Assembly (NCBI GenBank): GCA_016197405.1
Contig: JACPVR010000023.1
Location: forward strand, 124,001 to 188,000
DNA: 64,000 nucleotides
Direction of reading: 5' to 3'
From: Mycobacterium sp.
GTDB taxonomy: Bacteria; Actinomycetota; Actinomycetes; Mycobacteriales; Mycobacteriaceae
Part shown: positions 42,719-52,060 of the stretch, one piece after another
Layout: each line of letters opens with the position of its first letter
Position numbering within the stretch: the first letter of the stretch is position 1
Position numbers and translations under genes: made by a program
Notes under the pieces: model-generated
The model's input: the letters and a program-made list of their open reading frames with translations, nothing else
What the model was told of the DNA's origin: nothing
Database searches by the model: none

Positions 42719-43221
42719 TGACTACCACGCATACGTTGTCGGTCCTCGTCGAGGACAAACCCGGTGTGCTGGCACGCGTTGCGGCGCTGTTCTCCCGGCG
42801 CGGGTTCAACATCGAGTCGCTGGCTGTTGGTGCCACCGAGCAGAAGAACATGTCGCGGATGACCATCGTGGTCTCCGTCGACGACTTCCCGCTCGAGCAG
42901 ATCACCAAGCAGCTCAACAAACTGATCAACGTCATCAAGATCGTCGAGCAGGATGACAGCAATTCGGTCTCCCGCGAGTTGGTGCTGATCAAGGTGCGGG
43001 CGGACGCCGGCACCCGCAGCCAGGTGATCGAGGCCGTGAACCTGTTCCGCGCCAAGGTCGTCGACGTCTCCACCGAATCGCTGACCATCGAGGCGACCGG
43101 AACCCAGGAGAAGCTGGACGCTTTCATGCGGGTGCTGGAGCCGTTCGGGATCCGCGAGATCGTGCAGTCCGGTGTCGTGTCGCTGGCCCGCGGGCCGCGC
43201 GGTATCGGCACCACCAAATAG
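42718..43221 (+). CDS. ilvN: Acetohydroxyacid synthase small (regulatory) subunit
   Basis: 167 residues from ATG 42718. The ACT domain THTLSVLVEDKPGVLARVAAL and SRRGFNIESLAVG is followed by MSRMTIVVSVDD and the C-terminal IlvN domain with RELVLIKVRAD and VQSGVVSLARGPRGI. It binds valine and adjusts IlvB activity. The start overlaps the ilvB stop (TGATG). Its stop is about 30 bases from ilvC, whose leader contains AGAGAAGG as ribosome site. Confidence 0.96.
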   Translation: MTTTHTLSVLVEDKPGVLARVAALFSRRGFNIESLAVGATEQKNMSRMTIVVSVDDFPLEQITKQLNKLINVIKIVEQDDSNSVSRELVLIKVRADAGTRSQVIEAVNLFRAKVVDVSTESLTIEATGTQEKLDAFMRVLEPFGIREIVQSGVVSLARGPRGIGTTK

Positions 43222-43252
43222 TTTGAGTTCAAACAAGAGAAGGAACAACAAA

Positions 43253-44266
43253 GTGGCAGTTGAGATGTACTACGACGACGACGCGGACCTGTCGATCATC
43301 CAGGGTCGCAAGGTCGGTGTGATCGGCTACGGCAGCCAGGGACATGCGCATTCGCTGTCGCTGCGCGATTCCGGTGTCGACGTGAAGGTCGGTCTGCGGG
43401 CGGGCTCGAAGTCCCGCGAGAAGGTCGAAGAGCAGGGTCTGGCCGTCGACACTCCCGAAGAGGTCGCCAAGTGGGCCGATGTCATCATGCTGCTGGCGCC
43501 CGACACCGCGCAGGCAGAGATCTTCACCAATGAGATCGAACCGCACCTCAAAGACGGCGATGCGCTGTTCTTCGGACACGGACTCAACATCCACTTCGGG
43601 CTCATCAAGGCGCCCGCCAATGTCACCGTCGGCATGGTCGCCCCCAAGGGCCCCGGCCACCTGGTGCGCCGGCAGTTCGTCGACGGCAAGGGCGTGCCCG
43701 CCCTGATCGCCATCGACCAGGACCCCAAGGGTGAGGGCGAGGCGCTGGCACTGTCCTACGCCAAGGGCATCGGCGGCACCCGCGCCGGCGTCATCAAGAC
43801 CACCTTCAAGGAAGAGACCGAGACCGACCTGTTCGGTGAGCAGGCCGTGTTGTGCGGTGGCACCGAAGAACTGGTCAAGGCCGGCTTCGAGGTCATGGTC
43901 GAGGCCGGTTACGCCCCGGAGATGGCCTACTTCGAGGTGCTGCACGAGCTCAAGCTCATCGTCGACCTGATGTACGAGGGCGGCATCGCCCGGATGAACT
44001 ACTCGGTGTCGGACACCGCGGAGTTCGGTGGGTATCTGTCCGGCCCGCGCGTCATCGACGCCGACACCAAGGACCGGATGCGCGCGATCCTCAAGGACAT
44101 CCAGGACGGCACCTTCGTCAAGGAACTCGTCGCCAACGTCGAGGGTGGCAACAAGCGCCTGGAGGCCCTGCGCAAGGAGAACGCCGAGCACCCCATCGAG
44201 GTCACCGGCAAGAAGCTGCGCGACCTGATGAGCTGGGTCGACCGCCCCATCACCGAGACTGCCTAG
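43253..44266 (+). CDS. ilvC: Ketol-acid reductoisomerase (NADP+)
   Basis: 337 residues from GTG 43253, the class I size. GVIGYGSQGHAHSLSL is the NADPH-binding loop; VAPKGPGHLVRRQF contains the catalytic region; and LFGEQAVLCGGTEELVKAGFEVMVEAGY with AYFEVLHELKLIVDLMYEGG provides the magnesium-binding acidic residues. It isomerises and reduces acetohydroxy acids to dihydroxy acids. It is last in the operon with ilvB and ilvN and is followed by an 18-bp hairpin terminator. Confidence 0.97.
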   Translation: MAVEMYYDDDADLSIIQGRKVGVIGYGSQGHAHSLSLRDSGVDVKVGLRAGSKSREKVEEQGLAVDTPEEVAKWADVIMLLAPDTAQAEIFTNEIEPHLKDGDALFFGHGLNIHFGLIKAPANVTVGMVAPKGPGHLVRRQFVDGKGVPALIAIDQDPKGEGEALALSYAKGIGGTRAGVIKTTFKEETETDLFGEQAVLCGGTEELVKAGFEVMVEAGYAPEMAYFEVLHELKLIVDLMYEGGIARMNYSVSDTAEFGGYLSGPRVIDADTKDRMRAILKDIQDGTFVKELVANVEGGNKRLEALRKENAEHPIEVTGKKLRDLMSWVDRPITETA

Positions 44267-44274
44267 TTTCACCG

Positions 44275-44325
44275 CGATTTCGGCGTGTTCTGACACGGTG
44301 AGCGTGGCAGAACACGCCGAAATCG
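44275..44325. terminator. Hairpin terminating the ilvBNC operon
   Basis: CGATTTCGGCGTGTTCTG (44275-44292) pairs perfectly with 44308-44325 over 18 bases; loop 15 bases. It stands between ilvC and an opposing small gene, so it likely works in both directions. Confidence 0.82.
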
Positions 44326-44328
44326 TCT

Positions 44329-44724
44329 CTAGGGGTGGGCTTCGTGGCCGGGCTTGCCCTTCGTGCGGCGGCGTTCCTTCATCTCGGCCTCGAAGACGTG
44401 GCGGACACCGCCGGCCAACTCGTCGCGGACCCGGCGTTCGTGCTCGCGAAACAGCGACCAGTAGCCGTCGTCGAACTCCTCGACGACCTGAAACGTCCAG
44501 CGGCCGTGCAGCACATTGCGGCCGACCATCTCCTCGCGCAGCCGGTCGGCGATCTCCTGATGGCCGGCGGCTGCCAGCTTGTCGCAGGCATCCCCGAGAA
44601 GTAGATCGGCGTGGCCCATCAGCTGATGGAACGAATACAGATGTCCGCGGGCGCGTTCGACGTACTCCAGCGCTTCGGACACCGCGCCGACCGCTTCGAC
44701 GGTCGCGCTGGATTCTTCAGCCAT
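44329..44724 (-). CDS. Conserved hypothetical helical protein
   Basis: 131 residues from ATG 44724, not assigned to a family. It is acidic at the start (MAEESSATVEAVGAV) and helical throughout, with EALEYVERARGHLYSFHQLMGHADLLLGDACDKL, a probable amphipathic helical bundle. A charged middle follows (REEMVGRNVLHGRW), and it ends in a basic tail ERRRTKGKPGHEAHP. No membrane segment or signal peptide is seen, so it is probably cytoplasmic. It lies between ilvC (convergent) and a FAD oxidoreductase on the same strand 36 bases away. Confidence 0.7.
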   Translation of the reverse strand: MAEESSATVEAVGAVSEALEYVERARGHLYSFHQLMGHADLLLGDACDKLAAAGHQEIADRLREEMVGRNVLHGRWTFQVVEEFDDGYWSLFREHERRVRDELAGGVRHVFEAEMKERRRTKGKPGHEAHP

Positions 44725-44760
44725 GGCGCGCGGATACCCGCCCGCGCAGCACCGGAACCC

Positions 44761-46200
44761 TCAGGGCGCCAGCCGCGGCAGCTTCTTGATGCCGAACTCG
44801 CGTTTGAGCATCGTGCGGGCCGCGAAATAGCCGGCCATACCGTGCACACCGCCACCGGGCGGGACCGCCGATGAACACAGGTACGCCTGTGGCACCGGAG
44901 TCGCCCACGGGTTGAGCGCCACGGTGGGCCCGGTGAGCGCGCTGAACATGTTGTTACCGCCCACGCCGATGTCACCGCCCACCAAGTTGGCGTTGTGATC
45001 GGCCAGCCGGGCGGCAGGCACCGAGCGGGCGGCGACCACGATGTCGCGGAATCCGGGTGCGAACCGCTCGAACAACGATGTGATGGTCTCGGTCAGATCT
45101 GCCTCGGAACCGGCGGGCACGTGGGCGTAGGTCCACATCGGCCGTCGCCCGGCGGAATCGACACGGCCCGGATCGACCAGGTGCGGCAGCGCCGCGAGCA
45201 CCATGGGCCAGTCGGCATGCCGTCCGGCGGCCACCTCTTTTTCGGCCAGCGCCATCTGGGTGCGGGTGCCACCCATGTGCAGTGTCGGCGCCTGCGCCAA
45301 CCGGCTGTCCCGCCAGGGGATCTCGCCGGACAACACGAAATCGACCTTGGCAACGCCCGGACCGAACCGGTACCTGCGCAGCGCCGCGGCGTAGCGCGGG
45401 GGCAGCGCGGCACCGTAGATGTCGAGCAGTGCCGTCGGGGCGGTGTCATAGAGCACCACGCCCGACGGCGGGCTGGTCACCTCCTCGCCGAGCACCAGGT
45501 CACCGCCGTTGGCGCGCAGGTCGGCGATCAGCGCGTCGGCAACGGCCTGCGAGCCGCCCACCGGAACCGGCCAGCCGACGGCATGCCCCAATGTCGCCAG
45601 CATCAGCCCGGCGCCGGAGGACACCAATGACGGCATCGGTGAAATGGTATGTGCGGCAACGCCACTGAACAACGCGCGGGCATCTTCGCCGCGCAGCAGA
45701 TTCCACGCCCGGGTGCCCTGCGCCAGCAGCCGCAGGCCGGCCCGCACCGAGGTGGGGATATCGGACGGGATCGATCGCTTGTCGCCCAGGAACAGCGCGA
45801 GCACACCGTCGAGGTTGTCGACCAGCGGCCCCAGCAGGGTGCGCCAGGAGTTACCGTCGTCGAGTTCGGCACAGGTGCGGTCCAGATCGCGGTAACCGAT
45901 GGCGGCCGGATGTTTGGGCAGCGGGTTGGCATAGGAGATGTCCGGGACCGTCAGCGCCACGCCGCGGGCCACCAGATCGAACTCGGCGAAGAACGGCGAC
46001 GCCAGCGCCAGCGGGTGCACGGCCGAGCAGATGTCGTGACGCACCCCGGGAAACTCGGGATCGGCCGCGGTGCGCGCACCACCGCCCGCGGTCTGCTGGG
46101 CCTCGACGACCCGCACCGATAGTCCTGCTCTGGCGCATATGACGGCGGCCGTCAGCCCGTTGGGCCCGCTGCCGACGATGGTGACGTCCACGCTCGCCAT
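44761..46200 (-). CDS. FAD-dependent phytoene-desaturase-like oxidoreductase (Rv2997-type)
   Basis: 479 residues from ATG 46200; GTG 46191 has a better-spaced GGGAG and would shorten it by three residues. The dinucleotide-binding motif is VTIVGSGPNGLTAAVICARAG, followed by VEAQQTAGGGARTA. It closes with the C-terminal FAD motif region VGGDIGVGGNNMF, PWATPVPQAYLCSSAVPPGGGVHGM and GYFAARTML, as in crtI/NAD(P)-phytoene-desaturase-like proteins. Its redox substrate is unknown; there is no carotenoid gene nearby. It shares a divergent promoter region with serA. Confidence 0.85.
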   Translation of the reverse strand: MASVDVTIVGSGPNGLTAAVICARAGLSVRVVEAQQTAGGGARTAADPEFPGVRHDICSAVHPLALASPFFAEFDLVARGVALTVPDISYANPLPKHPAAIGYRDLDRTCAELDDGNSWRTLLGPLVDNLDGVLALFLGDKRSIPSDIPTSVRAGLRLLAQGTRAWNLLRGEDARALFSGVAAHTISPMPSLVSSGAGLMLATLGHAVGWPVPVGGSQAVADALIADLRANGGDLVLGEEVTSPPSGVVLYDTAPTALLDIYGAALPPRYAAALRRYRFGPGVAKVDFVLSGEIPWRDSRLAQAPTLHMGGTRTQMALAEKEVAAGRHADWPMVLAALPHLVDPGRVDSAGRRPMWTYAHVPAGSEADLTETITSLFERFAPGFRDIVVAARSVPAARLADHNANLVGGDIGVGGNNMFSALTGPTVALNPWATPVPQAYLCSSAVPPGGGVHGMAGYFAARTMLKREFGIKKLPRLAP

Positions 46201-46233
46201 TCTCCCGCCCACCGCTCGCCGAATGAAGCCCAC

Positions 46234-46239
46234 TAGGCT
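46234..46239 (+). promoter_or_regulatory. -10 hexamer TAGGCT of serA, leaderless
   Basis: TAGGCT ends six bases before GTG 46246 of serA and no ribosome binding site is present. Confidence 0.5.
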
Positions 46240-46245
46240 GTCCGC

Positions 46246-47832
46246 GTGAGTTTGCCTGTTGTATTGATCGCCGACAAATTGGCCGCGTCGACCGTGGAAG
46301 CCCTGGGGGACGCCGTAGACGTCCGCTGGGTGGACGGCCCCGACCGGGAGAAACTGCTGGCTGCGGTCGCTGACGCGGACGCGCTGCTGGTCCGCTCGGC
46401 GACAACGGTGGACGCCGAAGTCCTCGCCGCGGCCCCCAAGCTGAAGATCGTGGCGCGCGCCGGCGTCGGCCTGGACAACGTGGACGTCGACGCCGCCACA
46501 GCGCGTGGCGTCCTCGTCGTCAACGCCCCGACCTCGAATATCCACAGCGCCGCCGAACACGCGCTGGCACTGATGCTGTCGGCGGCCCGCCAGATCCCGG
46601 CCGCCGACGCCACGCTGCGCGAACACACCTGGAAGCGTTCGAAGTTCTCCGGCACCGAGATCTACGGCAAGACCGTGGGCGTGGTGGGCCTGGGCCGCAT
46701 CGGCCAGCTGGTGGCCGCGCGGCTGGCGGCGTTCGGCACCGATGTCGTCGCCTATGACCCGTATGTGTCCTCGGCCCGCGCCGCTCAGCTCGGTATCGAG
46801 CTGCTGACGCTCGACGAGCTGCTGGGCCGCGCGGACTTCATCTCGGTGCACCTGCCCAAGACCCCGGAGACCGCGGGTCTGATCGGCAAGGAGGCGCTGG
46901 CCAAGACCAAGCCGGGTGTCATCATCGTCAACGCCGCCCGCGGTGGCCTGATCGACGAGCAGGCCCTGGCCGACGCCGTGATCTCCGGACACGTGGCGGC
47001 CGCCGGACTGGACGTGTTCTCCACCGAGCCGTGCACCGACAGCCCGCTGTTCGAACTGCCGCAGGTCGTGGTGACCCCGCATCTGGGTGCATCCACCGCC
47101 GAGGCTCAGGACCGCGCCGGTACCGATGTCGCGGCATCGGTGCGCCTGGCGCTCGCCGGTGAGTTCGTGCCGGATGCCGTCAACGTCGGCGGTGGCGTCG
47201 TCGGTGAAGAGGTGGCGCCGTGGCTGGAGATCGTGCGCAAACTCGGTGTCCTCGTCGGTGCGTTGTCCACCGATCCGCCGGTGTCGCTTTCGGTGCAGGT
47301 GCGCGGTGAGCTGGCATCGGAGGATGTCGAGATCCTGCGGCTGTCGGCGCTGCGCGGCCTGTTCTCGGCGGTGGTCGACGAGCAGGTGACGTTCGTCAAC
47401 GCGCCCGCACTGGCCGCCGACCGTGGCGTGCAGTCCGAGCTGAGCACCGCCACCGAGAGCCCCAACCACCGCAGCGTGGTCGACGTGCGCGCGGTGTACG
47501 CCGACGGGTCCTCGATCAACGTGGCAGGCACACTGTCGGGTCCGCAGCTGGTGGGCAAGATCGTGCAGATCAACGGCCGCAACCTGGATCTGCGTGCCGA
47601 GGGCTACAACCTGATCATCAATTACAGCGACCAGCCCGGTGCGCTCGGCAAGATCGGCACCCTGCTGGGCGGTGCGGAGGTCAACATCCTGGCCGCGCAG
47701 ATGAGCCAGGACTCCAGCGGTGACAGTGCGACGGTCATGCTGCGGCTGGATCGTGACGTGCCCGCCGATGTCCGTGCGGCGATCGGTGCCGCCGTCGGCG
47801 CCTCGACACTGGAAGTGGTTGATCTGTCGTGA
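46246..47832 (+). CDS. serA: D-3-phosphoglycerate dehydrogenase, long type with ACT domain
   Basis: 528 residues from GTG 46246, the long mycobacterial form. The Rossmann domain holds VGVVGLGRIGQLVAARL; catalytic residues are in NAARGGLIDEQAL (Arg), the Glu of STEPCTDSP and TPHLGAST (His). An allosteric substrate-binding (ASB) domain precedes the C-terminal ACT domain (NLIINYSDQPGALGKIGTLL), which in M. tuberculosis gives serine inhibition. It oxidises 3-phosphoglycerate in serine synthesis. It overlaps leuB by one base, so the two are probably cotranscribed. Confidence 0.96.
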   Translation: MSLPVVLIADKLAASTVEALGDAVDVRWVDGPDREKLLAAVADADALLVRSATTVDAEVLAAAPKLKIVARAGVGLDNVDVDAATARGVLVVNAPTSNIHSAAEHALALMLSAARQIPAADATLREHTWKRSKFSGTEIYGKTVGVVGLGRIGQLVAARLAAFGTDVVAYDPYVSSARAAQLGIELLTLDELLGRADFISVHLPKTPETAGLIGKEALAKTKPGVIIVNAARGGLIDEQALADAVISGHVAAAGLDVFSTEPCTDSPLFELPQVVVTPHLGASTAEAQDRAGTDVAASVRLALAGEFVPDAVNVGGGVVGEEVAPWLEIVRKLGVLVGALSTDPPVSLSVQVRGELASEDVEILRLSALRGLFSAVVDEQVTFVNAPALAADRGVQSELSTATESPNHRSVVDVRAVYADGSSINVAGTLSGPQLVGKIVQINGRNLDLRAEGYNLIINYSDQPGALGKIGTLLGGAEVNILAAQMSQDSSGDSATVMLRLDRDVPADVRAAIGAAVGASTLEVVDLS

Positions 47833-48842
47833 TGAGACTCGCAGTCATCGCCGGTGACGGAATCGGGCCCGAGGTCATCGACCAGGCCGTGACGGTGCTC
47901 GACACCGTGCTGCCCGGTGTCGACAAGACCGCCTACGACCTCGGCGCGCGGCGCTACCACGCGACCGGTGACATCCTGCCGGACAGCATCATCGAGGAAC
48001 TTCGCGGCTACGACGCCATCCTGCTCGGCGCCATCGGCGATCCGTCGGTGCCGCCCGGCCTGCTCGAACGTGGTCTGCTGCTGCGGTTGCGCTTCGCGCT
48101 CGACCATCACGTCAACCTGCGGCCGGGCCGGCTCTACCCCGGTGTCACCAGCCCGCTGGCCGGTGTCGGCGATATCGACTTCGTCGTCGTCCGGGAGGGC
48201 ACCGAGGGTCCCTACACCGGAAACGGCGGCGCGCTTCGGGTGGGCACACCGCACGAGGTGGCCACCGAGGTCAGCGTCAACACCGCCTTCGGCGTGCAAC
48301 GCGTCGTGCGTGATGCGTTCACCCGGGCACAGGCCCGGCGCAAACACCTGACGTTGGTGCACAAGACCAATGTGCTGGCCTTCGCGGGCAGCCTGTGGTC
48401 GCGCATCGTCGCCGAGGTGGGCGCCGAATTCCCCGACGTCGAGGTGGCCTATCAGCACATCGACGCCGCGACGATCCACATGGTCACCGATCCGGGCCGC
48501 TTCGATGTGATCGTCACCGACAACCTGTTCGGCGACATCATCACCGACCTTGCCGCAGCGGTCTGCGGTGGTATCGGTCTGGCCGCCAGCGGCAATATCG
48601 ATGCCACCCGCACCAATCCGTCGATGTTCGAGCCGGTGCACGGCAGTGCACCCGATATCGCCGGGCAGGGTATCGCCGACCCGACGGCCGCCATCATGAG
48701 TGTGGCGCTGCTGCTGGCCCATGTCGGCGAGGACGCCGAGGCGGCCCGCGTCGACAAGGCCGTCGCCGAGCACCTGGCGACCCGTGGCGAGGCGAAGCTG
48801 TCGACCGCCCAGGTGGGGGAGCGGATCGCGGGTCTGCTCTGA
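47832..48842 (+). CDS. leuB: 3-isopropylmalate dehydrogenase
   Basis: 336 residues from ATG 47832 (GTG 47829 directly adjacent would add one residue). The N-terminus MRLAVIAGDGIGPEVIDQA, the substrate arginines in LRPGRLYPGV, the REGTEGPYTGNGG loop, the Lys of HKTNVLAFAGSLW, the metal-binding DNLFGDIITDLAAAVCGG, and EPVHGSAPDIAGQGIADP all fit the short actinobacterial LeuB. It oxidatively decarboxylates 3-isopropylmalate with NAD+ in leucine synthesis. It is followed six bases later by the convergent xylose permease gene. Confidence 0.95.
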   Translation: MRLAVIAGDGIGPEVIDQAVTVLDTVLPGVDKTAYDLGARRYHATGDILPDSIIEELRGYDAILLGAIGDPSVPPGLLERGLLLRLRFALDHHVNLRPGRLYPGVTSPLAGVGDIDFVVVREGTEGPYTGNGGALRVGTPHEVATEVSVNTAFGVQRVVRDAFTRAQARRKHLTLVHKTNVLAFAGSLWSRIVAEVGAEFPDVEVAYQHIDAATIHMVTDPGRFDVIVTDNLFGDIITDLAAAVCGGIGLAASGNIDATRTNPSMFEPVHGSAPDIAGQGIADPTAAIMSVALLLAHVGEDAEAARVDKAVAEHLATRGEAKLSTAQVGERIAGLL

Positions 48843-48848
48843 CGGAGC

Positions 48849-50126
48849 TCAGGCCAGGCCGGTCGAGGAACGCCGGCGGCGCGATATCGCGTCGACGCTC
48901 GCGGCCAGGAGCAGTACGCCACCGGTGACCAGGAAGTTGATGTAGGACGACTGGTTGAGCAGGCCGAGGCCGTTTGCGATCGTCGCGATCACCACTCCGC
49001 CGATCACCGCGTCCACGGCGCGGCCTTTCCCGCCGAACAGACTGGTACCGCCGATGACGGCCGCGCCCACCGCGTAGAGCAGCGTGTTGCCGGCTCCCGA
49101 GGACGCCGACACCTTGCCGGCGTAGGAGGCGGCGATGATGCCGCTCAGTGCCGCCAGCGACGAGCATGCGATGAACACCGAAACCCTGATGCGGTCGACC
49201 GGGATACCCGCGCGGCGGGCCGCTTCGGCGTTACCGCCGACGGCGTAGACATGCCTGCCGTAGGAGGTCCGGTTCAGCAGCAGGGTCAACGCGATCAGCA
49301 GCACCAGGATCATCGGCAGCACATACGGAATGCCGCGGATCTGCACGCTGGGATTGACACTGCGGTTGACGCTGAGAACGTAGGTGACCCCGAGCGTCAC
49401 GGCCGCGACACCGGAGGCACGGGCCATCACCACACCGAACGGTGCGTGCGCCAGCCCGAGCGCCTTCTTGCTGCGGTAGCGCCACAGCTCCAGAGCCGCG
49501 AAGCCGACCACGACCGCCAACGCCAGGATCCAACCCGTCGAGACCGGGAGGGTGTTGATGGTGATGCCCCGGATCACCGGGTCGTCGACCCGGACCGATC
49601 CGCCCTCGCCGATCAGTTTGAGGGTGACGCCCTGCAGACCCAGGAAGAACGCCAGTGTCACGACGAAGGACGGGATCCCGAGCTTGGCCCGCAGCACACC
49701 GATGAGCACCCCGATCAGCGCGCCGGCGAGGATGCCTGCGCCGATGCCGGCCCACCATGGCCAGCCCGCCTCGACGATGGTCAGTGCCATCGCGCAAGCC
49801 GCGACGCCACCGGCCACTCCCGCGGACAGATCGATATCGCCCAACAGCAACACGAAGACCAAACCCATTGCCAGCACACAGATCGAGCCGGCCTGGGTGA
49901 TGAGGTTGGCAAGATTGAGCGCCGACAGGAACCGGTCATTGGCCAGTCCGAAGACCACGAACAGCACGATGAGGCCCAGAACGGCGGGCAGCGAACCCAT
50001 ATCGCCACCGCGGACCCGGCGCACGTAGGCGCGCACCGCGTCGGCGAAACCCTGATCGGCGCGAGCGTCGACGGCGAAATCGGATTCGGCGAGCGCGCCC
50101 TGGGGCGCGGAACCGATTGTGGCCAT
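48849..50126 (-). CDS. xylH: Sugar ABC transporter permease, xylose type
   Basis: 425 residues from ATG 50126. It has about ten membrane segments, among them LPAVLGLIVLFVVFGLAND and FVVTLAFFLGLQGVTLKLIG, and the signature loop GRHVYAVGGNAEAARRAGIPVDRI, the coupling helix of monosaccharide (BPD_transp_2) permeases, ending in GGVVIATIANGLGLLN. With two copies in the complex it should form the channel for xylose. It follows xylG by 20 bases and is the last gene of the xylFGH operon, which may also carry the xylA transcript. Specificity is by context. Confidence 0.92.
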   Translation of the reverse strand: MATIGSAPQGALAESDFAVDARADQGFADAVRAYVRRVRGGDMGSLPAVLGLIVLFVVFGLANDRFLSALNLANLITQAGSICVLAMGLVFVLLLGDIDLSAGVAGGVAACAMALTIVEAGWPWWAGIGAGILAGALIGVLIGVLRAKLGIPSFVVTLAFFLGLQGVTLKLIGEGGSVRVDDPVIRGITINTLPVSTGWILALAVVVGFAALELWRYRSKKALGLAHAPFGVVMARASGVAAVTLGVTYVLSVNRSVNPSVQIRGIPYVLPMILVLLIALTLLLNRTSYGRHVYAVGGNAEAARRAGIPVDRIRVSVFIACSSLAALSGIIAASYAGKVSASSGAGNTLLYAVGAAVIGGTSLFGGKGRAVDAVIGGVVIATIANGLGLLNQSSYINFLVTGGVLLLAASVDAISRRRRSSTGLA

Positions 50127-50146
50127 GTCGGTTTGGTTTCCTTTCC

Positions 50147-50947
50147 TCACATCGACTCGGCGGCCTGCGCCGGTGCCAACCCGAGACTGCCGGAGCGTCC
50201 GGCGGTGATGAGCTCGACCACCTGGCTGTGGCTGACGTCGGCGGCCTTGACGTCGGCGGCGACCCGGCCGAGGTAGAGCGCACAGATCCGGTCGGCGACC
50301 TCGAAGACGTCGACCATGTTGTGCGATATCAGGACGACGCCCACGCCCTGATCGGCGAGCCTGCGGACCAGATCGATGACCTGGCGGGTCTGGGCGACTC
50401 CGAGCGCGGCGGTGGGCTCGTCGAGCAGGACCACCTTCGAGTTCCACAGCACCGATTTGGCGATTGCCACGGTCTGACGCTGCCCACCCGAAAGGCTGGA
50501 CACCGCTTGCCGAACCGATGTGACGGTCCGCACCGACAGCGATTTCAGGGCATCGCGCGCCATCGTCTCCATGCGCGCCTCGTCGAGCAGTCCGCGGTGC
50601 TTGAGTTCTCGGCCGAGGAACATGTTCTCGACGATGTCGAGGTTGTCGCACAGTGCGAGGTCCTGGTAGACCACCTCGACACCGAGCGCCGACACGTCGT
50701 TGGGGCCGTGCACGCCGACCTGCTCGCCCTGGAACCAGTAGCTTCCGGTGTCGATCGGATGGATCCCGGCGATCACTTTGACCAGCGTCGACTTTCCCGC
50801 ACCGTTATCGCCGACCAGAGCGGTGACCTCGCCGGGATAGACCCGGAAGTCGATATCGTGCAGGACGTGCGCTACGCCGAAACTCTTGTTCACACCCCGT
50901 AATTCGAGCAGGGGAGCGGTGGCGTCCGGTTCACTGCGGGCCGACAT
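50147..50947 (-). CDS. xylG: Sugar ABC transporter ATP-binding protein, xylose type (single domain)
   Basis: 266 residues. One ABC domain: Walker A GDNGAGKSTL, Q-loop VYQDLALCDNLDIVENMFLG, signature LSGGQRQTVAIA, Walker B VVLLDEPTAALG and switch His in LISHNMVDVF. Most monosaccharide ABC ATPases of this class (RbsA, XylG of enteric bacteria) are fused doubles of about 500 residues; this is a half-size form that must dimerise. It sits between the binding protein and the permease. The stop and downstream start are close, so expression is coupled. Confidence 0.92.
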   Translation of the reverse strand: MSARSEPDATAPLLELRGVNKSFGVAHVLHDIDFRVYPGEVTALVGDNGAGKSTLVKVIAGIHPIDTGSYWFQGEQVGVHGPNDVSALGVEVVYQDLALCDNLDIVENMFLGRELKHRGLLDEARMETMARDALKSLSVRTVTSVRQAVSSLSGGQRQTVAIAKSVLWNSKVVLLDEPTAALGVAQTRQVIDLVRRLADQGVGVVLISHNMVDVFEVADRICALYLGRVAADVKAADVSHSQVVELITAGRSGSLGLAPAQAAESM

Positions 50948-50953
50948 GTGCGC

Positions 50954-52036
50954 TCAGAGACCCGCGGCCGTGCACATCGGCGCGAACTGCCCGGCGCACA
51001 CCTCGTCCCTGGACTGGCCGCCGTCGGTGAACACCACGCCGACGCTGTCCTTGGTGATCGACTTCGGTGTCAGCAATACCGATGGCACGTCGCGCTTGCC
51101 CTGATCGTCACGGGAGGTGCTGTTGGTTTCGGGCTTACCGCCGCCGGCCAGCGCTATCGCGGCCTGGGCCAGCGCGCCGGCCTCCTCGGTCGCGGATTTG
51201 TACACCGTCATGCACTGCGTGCCGGCGAGGATGTTCTGCAACCCCTCGACGGTGGCGTCCTGTCCGGTGACCGGTACCTGCCCGGCCCGCTTGTTCTTCT
51301 GCAGGATCGAGATGACCGATCCGGCAAGGCCGTCATTGGCCGCGTACACGCCGTCGATCTTGCCGTCGGCAGCGGTGTAGAGCTGTTCGAAGATCGTCAC
51401 CGCCTTGTCGTTGTCCCAGTCGGGGACGGCCTGCTCGCCGACATTGGTGATGGTCGGGGTCTTGTCGATCACCGAGTGCGCCCCGGCCGAGAACAGTGTG
51501 GCGTTGTTGTCGGTCGGGGAGCCGTTGAGGAATACGACGTTGGCGGGCTTGCCGCCGAGGCAGTCGACGAGGCCCTGGCCCTGCAGCTCGCCGACTTTGG
51601 TGTTGTCGAACGAGACGTAGACGTCGGCGGAGCCGCCGAGGGTCAACCGGTCGTAGTCGATGGTCTTGACACCTTGGGCGGCGGCCTTCTGCTGTATCGA
51701 TGCGCCGCTGTCGGAGTCGAGGTTGACGATGGCCAGCACCGTGACACCGTCGGCGATCATGGCGTCGGCGATGGTGGCCATCTGATCGGCCGACCCTTCG
51801 GCGTTCTGGATGGTGTAGTCGACACCGGCTTTCTTGAATGCCGCTTCCAGGGCGGGTCGGTCCTTGGACTCCCAGCGGACCGAGGATTTGGTGTCGGGCA
51901 GGATCACGCCGATCTTGCTGTGGGCGCTCTGAGTCGAGCTGTCGCCGCCGGAGCTGGAACTGCTGCATCCGCTCAGGGTCAGGCCGACGACGGCGGTCGT
52001 GAGCAGTGCGGCGAACAGGGTGCTGGTACGTGTCAC
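50954..52036 (-). CDS. xylF: Xylose-type ABC transporter substrate-binding lipoprotein
   Basis: 360 residues from GTG 52036, with TGGAGG eight bases upstream. A lipoprotein signal peptide ends at the lipobox LTLSGC (Cys24) and is followed by a Ser/Gly linker. The periplasmic-binding fold has IGVILPDTKSSVRWESKDRPALEAAF at the start, IIADGVTVLAIVNLDSDSG-like strands, IDYDRLTLGGSADVYVSFDN and GVYAANDGLAGSVI, characteristic of XylF/ChvE-like proteins. It captures the sugar outside the membrane. The regulatory site at 52061-52081 is directly upstream. Confidence 0.92.
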   Translation of the reverse strand: MTRTSTLFAALLTTAVVGLTLSGCSSSSSGGDSSTQSAHSKIGVILPDTKSSVRWESKDRPALEAAFKKAGVDYTIQNAEGSADQMATIADAMIADGVTVLAIVNLDSDSGASIQQKAAAQGVKTIDYDRLTLGGSADVYVSFDNTKVGELQGQGLVDCLGGKPANVVFLNGSPTDNNATLFSAGAHSVIDKTPTITNVGEQAVPDWDNDKAVTIFEQLYTAADGKIDGVYAANDGLAGSVISILQKNKRAGQVPVTGQDATVEGLQNILAGTQCMTVYKSATEEAGALAQAAIALAGGGKPETNSTSRDDQGKRDVPSVLLTPKSITKDSVGVVFTDGGQSRDEVCAGQFAPMCTAAGL

Positions 52037-52060
52037 GGAACTGGCCTCCAGGTCAGACGC

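Noticed and set aside
49251..50276. 341-codon open frame on + strand opposite the xylose permease
   Set aside because: Gln/His/Arg-rich antisense translation of hydrophobic helices; not a gene.
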